Source: Chaetomium olivaceum
Lineage: Eukaryota > Ascomycota > Sordariomycetes > Sordariales > Chaetomiaceae
DNA length: 64,000 nucleotides
NCBI GenBank assembly: GCA_039881045.1
Contig: JAYWVB010000073.1
Coordinates: 1 to 64,000, forward strand
Direction: 5' to 3'
A program made the translations under genes and the position numbers. The notes under the pieces are model-generated. The model was not told where the DNA came from. It saw only the letters and a program-made list of their open reading frames with translations, and did not search any database. Positions 47,301 through 57,844 of this stretch are shown piece after piece (the stretch's first letter is position 1; the number at the start of each line of letters is the position of its first letter).

Positions 47301-49017
47301 CAAATCATCCAAATCAGCGCCGCGGGTGCTGCCGCTTCAAGGGGCAGGCGTGATAGCCATGAGCTCATTCCACACTGAGGGTTGTGAACATGGTTTTATC
47401 TACGCCGACTCTCAGCATATTGCGCGGGTAACCCAGCTGCCGCAGGACTGGAACTACGCCGAGACTGGGCTTGCCGTCCGGAAGATACCCATCGGGGAGG
47501 ATATCGCGGCTGTCGCATACCACCCGCCCATGCAGAGCTATGTGGTGGGCTGCAACACGCTCGAACCATTTGAGCTGCCCAAGGACGACGATTACCACAA
47601 GGAGTGGGCACGGGAGAATCTGCCGTTCAAACCCACCGTTGACCGCGGCATCCTTAAGCTCGTGAGCCCCATCACGTGGACCGTGGTCGACTCGGTTCAG
47701 ATGGAGCCCTGTGAGACCGTCCTCTGCGTTGCCAGTTTGAGTCTGGAGGTGTCCGAGTTCACCAACGAGCGGAAGCAGCTCATCGCGGTGGGAACGGCGC
47801 TCATCAAAGGCGAGGATCTACCGACCAGAGGCCGGGTTTATGTCTACGACATTGCCGATGTCATCCCCGAGCCCGGGCGCCCGGAGACGAGCAAGAAGCT
47901 GAAGCTGATAGCAAAAGAGGAGATTCCGCGGGGGGCTGTCACCGCGCTGTCGGAGATTGGCACCCAGGGTCTCATGCTGGTTGCCCAAGGCCAAAAGTGC
48001 ATGGTCCGAGGTCTTAAGGAGGACGGCACGCTGCTGCCCGTGGCCTTTATGGACATGAATTGTTATGTTACGACCGCCAAGGAGCTCCCCGGGACCGGGC
48101 TGTGTTTGCTGGCGGACGCTTTCAAGGGCGTGTGGTTCACCGGGTACACCGAGGAGCCGTACAAGATGATGCTGTTCGGCAAGAGCTCGACCAAGCTGGA
48201 GGTGCTGAACGCAGATTTCCTGCCCGACGGGAAGGATTTGTTTATCGTAGCGTGTGATGCGGATGGTAACATGCACATCCTGGAGTTTGACCCCGAGCGT
48301 AAGCCCCCCCCCCCTTTCCCTGACCCATCCCTCGATTCTAGCTCCCAACTCTAAACTAACAACCCCTCCCCTCCAGACCCCAAATCCCTCCAAGGCCATC
48401 TCCTCCTGCACCGCACCACCTTCAATACCGGCGCCCACCACCCCACCAAATCCCTCCTCCTCCCCGCCTCCACCCCAGCCGACAAAGCCAAAGACAAAGC
48501 CAGAGACAAAACCAACCAACCCCCCCATCAAGCAGACCAAACCCCAGAGAATGAACCCGAACCCGCCGCCTCCCGCCCGCACGTCCTCCTGCTCGCCTCC
48601 CCGACCGGCGCCCTCGCCGCGCTCCGCCCGCTGCCCGAAGCCGCCTACCGCCGCCTGTCGTCGCTCGCCACCCAGCTCGCCAACGCGCTGCCCGCCACCG
48701 CGGGGCTGAACCCGCGCGGGTACAGGGTGGCGGCTGGCGCAGCGGGTGTGAGTGGTGGGAGTGGGAGTGAAGGGGTCGGGGTGGAGGCGGGGATCGGGCG
48801 GGCGATTGTGGATGGCGCGTTGTTGGGGCGGTTTGGGGAGCTGGGCATGGCGAGGAGGGTCGAGGTTGCGGGACGGGCGGGGTATCATGGTGGTGGCGGT
48901 GGTGGTTCTGGTGGTGGTTCTGGTGGTGGTGGTGGTGGTGGTGGTGGGGGGGTTGTGGGGGAGGTGAGGGCCGAGTTGGAGGGGGTGTTGGGGTGGGCGG
49001 GGTTGGGGTATTTTTGA
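44302..49017 (+). CDS. CFT1: Cleavage and polyadenylation factor subunit CFT1 (CPSF160)
   Basis: Large WD40-propeller scaffold of the pre-mRNA 3'-end processing complex (CPF/CPSF), with WDR33 and CPSF30-type partners in AAUAAA recognition. Five exons give 1489 aa; introns are at 46397-46458, 46776-46830, 47005-47055 and 48299-48376. The N-terminus MQCYTELTPPTAVTYS is family-typical. Propeller sequence runs through HGLDSLLIAFKDAKLSLVEWD, SLGRKDHFVYMVFTLDL and RLEGCVIDVLAADLGELLII. An acidic insert DMDVEEDEDIEEEEEDEDD is present. The CPSF-A C-terminal domain includes YVYDIADVIPEPGRP, ITWTVVDSVQMEPCE, VWFTGYTEEPYKMMLFGKS and MHILEFDPE HPKSLQGHLLLHRTTFNTG. The last exon switches from C-ending codons to a Gly-rich G/T-rich stretch at about 48715, with a (GGT)n run near 48920, then ends VRAELEGVLGWAGLGYF. 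Intact throughout. Confidence 0.96.
48889..48951 (+). repeat. (GGT)n repeat coding poly-Gly in CFT1
   Basis: GGT units with two TCT interruptions encode a Gly/Ser insert of about 20 residues in the C-terminal domain, a position expected to be a surface loop. Confidence 0.85.
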
Positions 49018-49614
49018 GGGTTGTAGGAAGGTAGATAGGTGCTTTAAAAAGGGAGGGGCGGGGAGGTTGTTTAAGGGGCAGGGTGGGGGGCGGTTAAGGG
49101 GTGGTGGATATGGGAAGGAAAGGGGGTTAGTGTAGGGGGTGGTGAGGGCTGAGGGTGCTGCGGTTTTGCGATGGGGTAGTTGTTGCGTTTTCTTACACAG
49201 GGTATGTTTAGGAATCATAGGTCGATAAAAGGGTGTTCTCGCCGTGTTTTGTTAGAAAAGCGGTACCCCCGTGTTGATATGACGCTCGTTAAAGACCGCT
49301 ATGTACTTCTCAACCTGTCAGTGTCATGCACATCCGTCTCAACATAGGTTATTGTCTCGAGCACTGCTTCAGAGGAACGTTCAGTCATTTCTATCTATCT
49401 GCAGGCTGTGAAAACAAAACACAGAGAAGGGATCAACCCGCATCGAGAAACCGCTATCATCCGTCTATATAATCTCAAAAAGAACCCCAAAACTGTGAAA
49501 CCTGCCAGATCATCACGGCATCAACATCAACCTACCGTAGAACCCCCAACCACAATCGCATGCCATCCCCACCTCCGCGACGGCAAACTCAAGGGTACTC
49601 CAAACTTCAATACC
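49018..49614. other. Convergent 3' region, CFT1 / PAL1
   Basis: Two 3' UTRs. The first 150 bp continue the G/T-rich composition of the CFT1 3' exon. No gene recognised. Confidence 0.5.
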
Positions 49615-51666
49615 TCACACCCTCACCACCCCCCTCCTTCTCAAACTCCCCAACCGCCTCTTCAAACTCTGCGCCAAGTTCTTACCCCCCGTAGTATTAC
49701 TCCGCTCCAGCCCAGACGAGCCAGGCTCAGCGCTCAGCCCTCCGCGCGGCCGCGCCTGGTCGGCGGCGCCATTACTCGCGCTCCGCTGGCGCACAGTGTA
49801 CATCACACCGTCCTCGGCCTTGCCGTGACCATGGTCATAGTCATAGTGATAGTCGCGCGACGATGAGGAGGAGACGGTGGTGGTGGTGGTGGGCTGCATC
49901 TCGTAGGAGACGGCCCCAGCGGCGCTGTCGATGGCAGGCTGTTTGCCGCGGCGGGCTTGGTCGTGGGAGAAGGAGGGCTCGCCTTTGCCTTTGTAGTCGT
50001 CGGGACGATAGCGCTGGGGGGGTGGGGTGGTTAGTTGGTTGGTTGGTTGTCGTGGGATGGATGGAATTAGGGGGGGGGGGCCTTACAATGTGCTCCCACC
50101 GCTTATACGCCCCGCCAGCGGCGTCGTCCTCGCGCATCATGTCGGCGCCCTCCTCGTAGTGCATCGTGCAGCCCGCCATGTCTTTCATGCCGGGGGGGAC
50201 GACGGCGGTGCCCTGTAGAGGCATGTGCTTGACGAGCGAGTCCTGGATGTACTCGGGCGGGGTGGCCTTGAGGGCCTTGGCGTTGGTCTCCTTGACGGCC
50301 TCGACGGGGGCGTACTTCTTGTTGGTGTTGCGCGACTTGAGGGTGGCGTCGAAGGGGCCGCTGTGGTGGTACACGCCCGGGACGGGGCCCGTGATGTCGA
50401 GCGTGTCGATGGTGTCGCTGGGCTGCTGGCGGCGGTGGTTGTGCAGGTGCGGCGCCCGGTCGGCGGCCCGGTGCTGCTTGGTGAGCATAGCCAGCGGGCG
50501 GTGCGACATGTCCCCTGGGTACCGCTCCCTGAGCGAGCCGGCTCGACGCGGGATGTTGTCTTTCCCTGCCCCTTCCCTTGTCTCGGACGGCTGGTGGGAG
50601 CTGGCACGGCGGCGGTGCCCATGGTGGTCTCCCACTGCAGCCATGATGTCGGCACTAGGTCTGGGCGTCGATATGCTGTTGGCTCGGGCCAGGATGGTGC
50701 CCTGGTTCCAGCGAGTTTGTGGCGGGTTGGCGGTATGAATGGAGCGCTTGCGTTCCAGGCTGGACAATGGCGGGTACTTGGAGCGTGGCGGCGAAGGGGG
50801 AAGGGGTTTGCGCCTTAGACTGTTGCTGCGCAGAAACGGCACCCCTTCGTCCGGGTTCTTGACAACTGGCTTTCGGTGTTTTTGGCTGAGGTATTCACGG
50901 ATATTTTTGGTAGATGACGGCTGTGTGGAACGCGGTTCAAGGCGAGTTGCACTGACTTGGTTCGGCTCCGGGTCGTAGAGAGGACCAAGGATGTACTTTG
51001 ATGCCTATGGATCAAGTACAAAGAGTCATGGATTAGTAGTCGTTTCGAACGGCAATGATAGAATGGCTAAAAAATGATGGTTTCTAGGCCGGGATTTATT
51101 GGGACTATGAATGGCAACCTTGTACCTGAAACTTGGCAGTCTGATGCCATGAAATGATGGAATGGAGGAGGGAAGCAGTGACGCAACTCTGGGACGATCG
51201 CGAGCGGCAACGATCATCCCAGTAACTAACCACCGGGAAGGTCGGTGTTCATCTTGAATGTGATCAAGGTGGACCATAGCTCGCCGCCACATATAAATAT
51301 TAATGGATTTGGCACAAATAATCCCCCAAGACTTCTGTGGGGTTTATTGAGGTGTACATAGCAGTGGAGGTGAGGGAACGAGTCTCAAAGGCAATCCAAA
51401 TTCCAAAACGGGAATAGCAATGATAGCGATGGAAGGACAACGTCATCGGCACTTGCGCGACCTCACCAACCTAGAAGTCTTTACAACGCAGATAATGTTA
51501 AAGTTGTAGAAAGAAAACGTGGATCGTGGACAAAGAAGAAACTCGATGGCCGACAATGCATTGGTAGGTGCCAGCGTACGAGACTTGAAGCTTGAGGGAA
51601 AGATGACGAAAAGAGAAAGCTCACCCATTGCTTGTCGCTGGCTATGCCGGAATCCCTGTCACCCAT
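49615..51666 (-). CDS. pal1: Pal1-family cell morphology / endocytic protein
   Basis: Fission yeast Pal1 keeps cell shape and localises to growth sites; budding yeast Pal1 is an early endocytic coat protein. The 14-codon first exon MGDRDSGIASDKQW is separated by a long 620-nt intron (51624-51005) from ASKYILGPLYDPEPNQ. A second intron is at 50086-50014. The Pal1 domain is clear: DTLDITGPVPGVYHHSGPFDA, KYAPVEAVKETNAKALKATP, QDSLVKHMPLQGTAVVPPG and MHYEEGADMMREDDAAGGAYKRWEH. The N-terminal third is basic and disordered. The C-terminus has poly-Thr/Ser (QPTTTTTVSSSSSRDYHYDYDHG) and a basic end KRRLGSLRRRGVVRV. Total 452 aa. The tiny first exon is supported by an exact phase-0 splice and the W-ASKYI joint typical of the family. 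Confidence 0.9.
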
Positions 51667-52496
51667 TTTAGTGCAGGGGGAGCTCAATTCAGTGGGACTC
51701 GAAGATGTTTAGAGGAAGTGGGGCGGGCGTGGAATGTTGAACTCGAAATGGAATTCGAGGTTGGAATATTGAAAAGTGATTTGGTTTCTAGATTCTTTCG
51801 AAAAGAAGATGAAAACTGAGCAGCTACCTGATGATAAGCGATGGACCGGTACGCGCGTACAAAGAGAAGTGAGGAGGGGGGGGGCAAATGCGATGGTACG
51901 GCCCAACTCTGTCTGAATGTTAAGAGCTGCTCAGAACTGGCCTGCCTCGACTCCGTTACAGACCAATACCCTGCGGTCCCTGACGTCCCGTGGTATCGTC
52001 ATCTGTCCATTCAGCCACCCAGGGGCAACGAGTAAAAGGAGAGACCCAAACCGAGCGACCCTGAATTTCCGTCTTGACTCACGCGCAAGCCAATCGGTAG
52101 CCAATCGGTAGCTGACGCAGAAAACAGAACAAAGTTTCCATCCCATCGCAGCCAGTAATCTGTACCGCCTTCCCGAAGTGCGATACACTAGTACATCAAA
52201 AATCGCCGATGTGCAGAGAAAGCATCAACGGGTATCTCCGCACCCGCCATTGGCTGGCCCGTTTTCGAGTCGTCCCAGGATCGTACGGTTACAACACCAA
52301 AACGTGGCCGTGACAGGGCTGAGATGGGCCCCGGGCCATCCCACCGGGCCGGGGACTCCACACGGAAGGAAGCCTGCTGAGTGCTGGATGCCGACCTGCA
52401 AACGAAACAAGACGAAACAAAACAAAACAAGACCCGGCCAGAGCACCTGACCACAGGAAATCCCCCGAACGGAACCACCACTACCCACCATCAGCA
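51667..52496. other. Divergent intergenic region, PAL1 / USB1
   Basis: Shared upstream region. Open frames are short and unconserved. Runs of AACAAAACAAAAC lie about 70 bp before the USB1 start, a composition common in fungal 5' leaders. Confidence 0.45.
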
Positions 52497-53664
52497 ATGG
52501 CGCTAGTCGACTACGACTCCGGTTCAGACGCCTCAGGGGCATCCAGCAACAGCCCCCCAAACAGAAACAAAAGACAAAAAACAACCCCATCATCCCCACC
52601 CAACCCCAACCCCAACCCAAAGGACAACCCCCCCAATACCAATAACAAAAAAGAAAGCAACTTACCACCCCTCCCACCCTCCTTCCACGACCTCTACGCG
52701 ACCGCCGCCCGGACCACCACGCACGACGACGACCCTCGCTGCACCAAGGCCGCACGCGCCAGACCCCGCACACACCAGGCCTCTGGCCCAGCCATGTGTA
52801 CGTGGAGTGGCACCCCGATCCGGCGACGCACGCGGTGCTTGCGGAGCGGATCGGGGCGTTGCAAGCCTCTCTTGGAGAAACTACTACTAACCTTGCTGGT
52901 GGTGGTGGTGGTGGTGGTGGTGGTGGTGGTGGTGGTACCGGTACCGGTACCGGTATTGGTGGGCGTCGCGGTGGAGGGGGTGGGGATGATGAGATTGGGA
53001 AGAATGCGGAGGGGGGGATGGGGGTGAGCAGTTTCCTCACCAGTGACCTCGGTGTGGCGCTGCCGCTGCACATCAGCCTGACGCGGCCGGTGGTGGTGGG
53101 GACGGGGGAGAAGGGGGCGTTTTTGAAGGCGGTGGTGGAGGAGGGCGGGGGGGCGGAGGACAGGCGGGATTCCGGCTGGGGGCGAGCGGGGTGGTGGAGT
53201 GGCACCGCACGGGGGAGAGCGGGCGGTCTTTTTTGGTGTTGAGGGTTCGTAGTCTGCAACGGCCGAGCGTTGGGGATGATGCTGGGGATGGTGGTGGCGG
53301 CGGTGATGACAATCCAAACCCCGAGTTGACGGCGCTCCTCCGCCGGTGCAACACCGTGGTTGCGCGGTATGGCCAACCCGGGCTCTACGAGTGGGCCGAG
53401 GATGGGCGAGCCAACAGCGGGAGACGGGTCGGGGAGGCATTCCACGTCTCGATTGCGTGGTCGTTTGCCGAACCTACCGAGGAGCTAGTGAGGGCAACAG
53501 AACAAGTGTTCGGTGGACGGGATACGCAACAGAAACTTCAAAAAGTGCAGATCCCCGTCGACGGCATCAAGGTCAAGATCGGGAACGTGATCACAAACGC
53601 ACCCCTTCGACAGCCAGGGGCGAGGGCAGCCAGAGAGGGAGCAAGAAACCTGCTTGGTTTATGA
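52497..53664 (+). CDS. USB1: U6 snRNA 3'-5' phosphodiesterase USB1
   Basis: A 2H-phosphoesterase that trims the U6 snRNA oligo(U) tail and leaves a blocked 3' end, in the nucleus. The N-terminus MALVDYDSGSDASG is family-like. The conserved SLHQGRTRQTPHTPGLW, HVYVEWHPD, PLHISLTRP (first HxS) and FHVSIAWSF (second HxS) are all present but in three frames. One C seems missing from CCC at 52733-52735; adding it gives DDPSLHQGRTRQTP. One G seems missing from the G7 run at 53147-53153; adding it joins FLKAVVEEGGG to GFRLGASGVVEWHRTGES. The corrected protein is about 389 aa. A non-conserved Gly/Thr insert encoded by (GGT)13 lies between VYVEWHP and the first HxS. It is convergent with ERO1, 265 bp apart. 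Confidence 0.87.
52898..52936 (+). repeat. (GGT)13 microsatellite in USB1
   Basis: Thirteen perfect GGT units encode poly-Gly, followed by a GGTACC-type triplet repeat for Thr-Gly. The perfect repeat implies recent slippage. Confidence 0.9.
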
Positions 53665-53929
53665 TCCCCTACAAACGGTTGATAGACAGATAATGGTATA
53701 TACCGCTATTTTGGCTGCCAAACCACAATATGGCCAGGTACATTTCTGTATGTCGACCCCCAGCCTCCATCTCCATGTACAATGTAAGTTCATAAATGCA
53801 CAATCCTAAAAGAACTCGCCCTCTATACCGAGCGAGAACCATTTTGTCGCAACTCCCCAACTCCGTTCTAGACCCTCAATCCGGGCCGTGATGCAATGCT
53901 CGCCAATGACGCCAATAAAAAGCACAACC

Positions 53930-55978
53930 TCAGAGCTCGTCCACCCTCGCCCGCGCAAGGGTCCACGTCCGCGGAGACACGGGTAGCCCGATATAGAACT
54001 GCCACAGTCGCCGCAACTCCAATGTGATAATCTGCCACCTTTGCCAAAGTCAGCACAATGTCCAGAAAGAAACCACAGAAAAAATCAAACTTACAATACC
54101 GACGGCAGCCGGACCCAGCTCTTCAGGACGTACTTCAACGCCCTGATCACCTTGTCCAGCTCATCGTCAAAGTCCTCCTTGATGGTCCGCTCCTCGTACT
54201 CAGGCTCCTCCCCCTCCGCGAGCGTCTCGTCCGCCGCTTCAGACGGCGCCGCCTCCGACAACCCCGGAACGACGGCGTGCCGCGGCTTCTTGGCCCTGTC
54301 CGGAATGACATTGATCTTCTCGGCCTCCTTGAGCCGCTCCTCGAACTTGCTAGCCGCCTCGATCTGCTCGACCATAGCCCTAAACTCCTGAATAGCCGTC
54401 ATGCTGCTGCTCAGGCGCGCGTACGTGTTGAACAGGGCGACCAGCTCGGTGCGCTTGAGGACGGGCACCACCGCGGGCGCGTCGTCGTTGTTGTTGTTGT
54501 CAAACTCGAACAGCACCTTGAGCGCCGTGCCGTAGCCGACCGTCTGCAGCTTGCCCCAGAGCCGGCACTTGTCGCACCCGACGCAGTCCATCAGCCGGCT
54601 GACGTTGCGGAACCGGTTGCGGAAGTCCTCCTTGAGAGAGGGGCCCTCGCCGTTCTTGAACATCAGGCTCTCGTCGAAGATGTCCGCCACGCTCGTCGCC
54701 TTTTCCGTGACGGCCATGACTTTGCTCCGGGTTATGGCGTCCTGTTCCGGGTCGCCTTGGCAAAAGGTGTAGTCTTGCTGTTGTGAAAGATACGGGCCGA
54801 GTTTTGCGATGGCGCGCGTGACAAGCGCGTAGTTGAAATACAAATTGCTGATGCGGTCCGGGAACTCGTGTAACCGGTCCATGTAGCAAGCGACGTTGGG
54901 CTGCCACTCTCCGGTCGTCTGGTTGAGGAAGTCCCAGCACAAGTGTGTCGAGATACTCGCGTGCATGCCCGAGATGACGCGGTAAAACACCCGCTTCTCG
55001 AGACACTCGTCCTCGTACTCCAGCCCGGTCTTGGCCACGAACGGGGTCAGCGGTTGAATCTGCCGCTGCTCCTCCAAAACCTGCTGCCGGCCCGCGGCCT
55101 CGATCACAGCCTTGAAATCCATGGCAGCCGGTCCTTTGGCCGACAAATCACTCCCGAGCGCCGCCGAGCGCGGGAACGAGCTCCGCTGGAAACAATTCTC
55201 CCGGTAGATGGCGTCCCACACCTGCTTAGCCCCGTCACCCGCATAGCCCGTAAACCGCTCCGGGTTGCGCAACAAGCTCACATAATCTCCCTTGGAAGAC
55301 GCGCTCTCGTCCTCGGGCACGCAGTAGTCGCGGTCGTCGCACTCGTCGTCGTACTCAAACACGCAGCTCTCCCCGACATCCTCCCCCAACCGCCCTTGCA
55401 GCGGCCTCTCAGGCTGCCGCTCCTGCTGGGCGCTCTTGCCCGGGTGGCGGGCGCGGGGGCCCTCGAGCTTCCCGAGCTCGCTGGCGCGCCACACGGGCGG
55501 GATGTCCTCCTCGCTGTCGAGGGTCTCGACGGCGCAGGCGATGTTGCCGCACATGCCGTTCTCGTCGTTCCAGAAGGGGCATTTCTTGTGGAAGAGGTTG
55601 ACCCGGTAGTGCGAGAAGAAGTCGGTCGTCTGGGTCAGCGCGTCAAGGGCCGGCTTGACGTTGCCGTTGAGGCGCTCGAGGGTCGAGTACGAGGCGCATG
55701 CGTCGCTGACGATGGCGCGCGGTGAGATCTGCCAGACGGAGCCGTTAGAACGAAAGAAGCGAACCTCGGCCGCCGCCGCCGTAGCTACCTCGGAGCAGTG
55801 CGACGATGTGACCGCAGCGGCGAGGGAGAGAAAGACGCCAAGAAGGCTAAAGAGTGCATACCGCGCAGGCATCTTTGGAAGAAGAATCTGGATTTGGGTC
55901 CGAATTCTGGCAAGAGACCCCCGGTCCCCAGAGGGAGAAGACCGACAGGTAAAAGAGGCGAGTAGCCGACTTCATCAT
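53930..55978 (-). CDS. ERO1: ER oxidoreductin 1 (thiol oxidase of protein disulfide isomerase)
   Basis: FAD-dependent oxidase that reoxidises PDI in the ER lumen, passing electrons to oxygen. Three exons, 619 aa. The signal peptide MMKSATRLFYLSVFSLWGPG is in exon 1; the intron at 55861-55729 (branch CTAAC) joins SSSKDACA to ISPRAIVSDACASYSTLERL, the family N-terminus. Without this intron the exon opens with unrelated sequence. The shuttle region is KCPFWNDENGMCGNIACAV, the family CPED-type stretch is DDRDYCVPEDES, and the FAD-side motif is HASISTHLCWDFLN. The active site CxxCxxC is DCVGCDKCRLWGKLQTVGYG. The intron at 54094-54039 leads to WQIITLELRRLWQFYIGLPV. It ends VDEL, close to the HDEL/KDEL retention signal. 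It is convergent with USB1. Confidence 0.94.
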
Positions 55979-57326
55979 TGACCAACTACTCGGAGGTGTG
56001 GTTTTGCGGTCGTTTTGGAAAGCTATGAGCTTGTGACCCCGTCGGCGTGCAGTAGAAGGGCCGGCCGGATTTGATGCTAGGGGCGAAGCTTTGAAGGTGG
56101 CCTGGGACGATTCCCGCGACCTGGCCTGAAACAATGCGGTCCCAGAGATGTGGTCCGATGTTGATGAGTGGCGGCCCCCAAGAGGACATTTGGCGATAAG
56201 CCGCTTATCGAATACGGAGAGAGGCCTGGATCGACGGCCGGCAAGAAAGCTTGGCGGTTCTGGAATTTGCAGGGAGGTGCAGATTATTCGCAGACAAAGA
56301 AGGGCAAGGTGGAAATTGTGAATCGAATCATTGAACAACAAAAACATACACAGTGCACCTTCAAAGATCAAAGAAACCCGAGTCTGCTTTGTTCAGCCAA
56401 TTCCATCCTGCGACTAGCTCTGTGTGAGATACCAGGCTTCTCTCTGGCTTTTTAATATCGGAAGATGCGGAAGCCGCGGGGGAGGGGTCTGCGGCAAGAA
56501 GGTGAAATGTGTCCAGAACGGAAGATCAGCAGATGCTGAATTGCCGACCGAACCATCTGTTGCATGCTGATTGCTTAGAAATAAAGGAGTCTGCCGATAT
56601 TTCCTTGTCTCTAGTAGCATGTGGCGTCGCATTGCCCCATACTGTGTCCGATCCAAAGATCGGAATCATAAGGTCCTGGGTCAAAAACGGGAGCTGGCGA
56701 AGCTGGGTCTCAATGGTTCAATGGTGGAGGACCTCGTGGCTTTCACTCTGCCGAGACCGCCTTTGGTTTGGGTCATTTTCTTTAATGACCTGTCGGTGGT
56801 ACCACCCCTCCAGCAGCGCTCGATTTTGTTCTATTTCTGCATCGCCAAACATACACGGCAAAAACTTGTGCATAACCTTGGTCAAACTGTGGTATTATTA
56901 CTTGCTGTTGATCCAGTACATAACCAACATGGAAATGCAGCATCCCGGAACGGCGTCTTATCTGGCTCGCTCTGTCCAGATGCAACTATCTCATCAACGC
57001 CGTGCAACCCTCAATCGGCACTCGGATAGGTTTTCCGACCCATCCCACAGCCCCGTATCCTGAGTTCACCTCCTCGGCCAAGCCATCACACACAGCCAGA
57101 CCTGGTGAAAGTACAGAAGACGGGGCAGTTGCGTGCCGCCTCGTGTGCAAACCCAACCAGAAACTAGGCCACGCCGTGGGGCCCATACCGCCCCTCTTGC
57201 TCCATCCGGGTATTATAATAGTCGTACAGTAAAGCGACGCTCGCTATGTGGTCGTGCTTGCCGTGGTAATGCAAAACGCAGAGGACTCAGACTTCCAGTA
57301 TCTTCTTCTCCGCTCTCCCCTCTGCT
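55979..57326. other. Tandem intergenic region upstream of ERO1 and downstream of CKS1
   Basis: 1.35 kb containing the ERO1 promoter and the CKS1 3' UTR. Frames at 56168-56455 and 56509-57063 show no recognised sequence. No unfolded-protein-response element was identified with confidence by eye. Confidence 0.4.
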
Positions 57327-57844
57327 TCACTGCGGCGGCTGGTAATTCAGGGGACGCCTTGTGATGGTCAGTATTCGGTACAGCGGGAGACTCGCGCGCG
57401 GTGCTTACTTGAAGAGGAGGATATGGGGCTCCGGCTCATGGACCTCGTAGTGTTCCCAACCAAGGCTCTGTCGAGGAATCAGTATCCGGCCAGTCACTTT
57501 GCGATGCCACGGCGCCTACCTGTGTGATTCCCATGCCCCGCCATTCGTCCTCCCACAGAAGTTTCAACGTGCCCTTCGACTTGTCGTGATAATCGCTGGG
57601 GATGGCTTTAAGCATGGCCTTGGGCAGCTGCACGTGGCGGTACTCGTATTCGCTGTCGGAGTATCTGATACGCGTCAGTCTTGGTGGCTCCAAGTAAACG
57701 TTTCTAACATTCACATCCATACCTAGTGGAATAATGGATGCCGTCGAGAAACTCATCCAGACGAGCGCGCTCGTCTTCTGTTAGCGGCCTCGGGATCCGG
57801 TTGCGGCGACCGGAGTCGATGCCCATGCGCTCCGGGGTCGACAT
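57327..57844 (-). CDS. CKS1: Cyclin-dependent kinase regulatory subunit CKS1
   Basis: Small CDK adaptor that binds phosphothreonine sites and tethers substrates for multisite phosphorylation, also linked to the proteasome. Four exons in about 0.5 kb; introns are at 57722-57665, 57519-57468 and 57408-57358, each 51-58 nt. Splicing gives [20 protein letters not shown], then [58 protein letters not shown] and RPLNYQPPQ at the end; 118 aa. The phosphate-binding pocket residues Arg/Ser of [11 protein letters not shown] and the HxPEPH beta-hinge are present. The gene is complete despite its short exons, which open-frame searches would miss. Confidence 0.97.

Noticed and set aside
55729..55872. ERO1 start at 55872 (MPARYALFSLLGVFLSLAAA)
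   Set aside because: This hydrophobic start is the translated first intron. The upstream exon (MMKSATRLFYLSVF) plus splicing gives the family sequence DACAISPRAIVSDAC.
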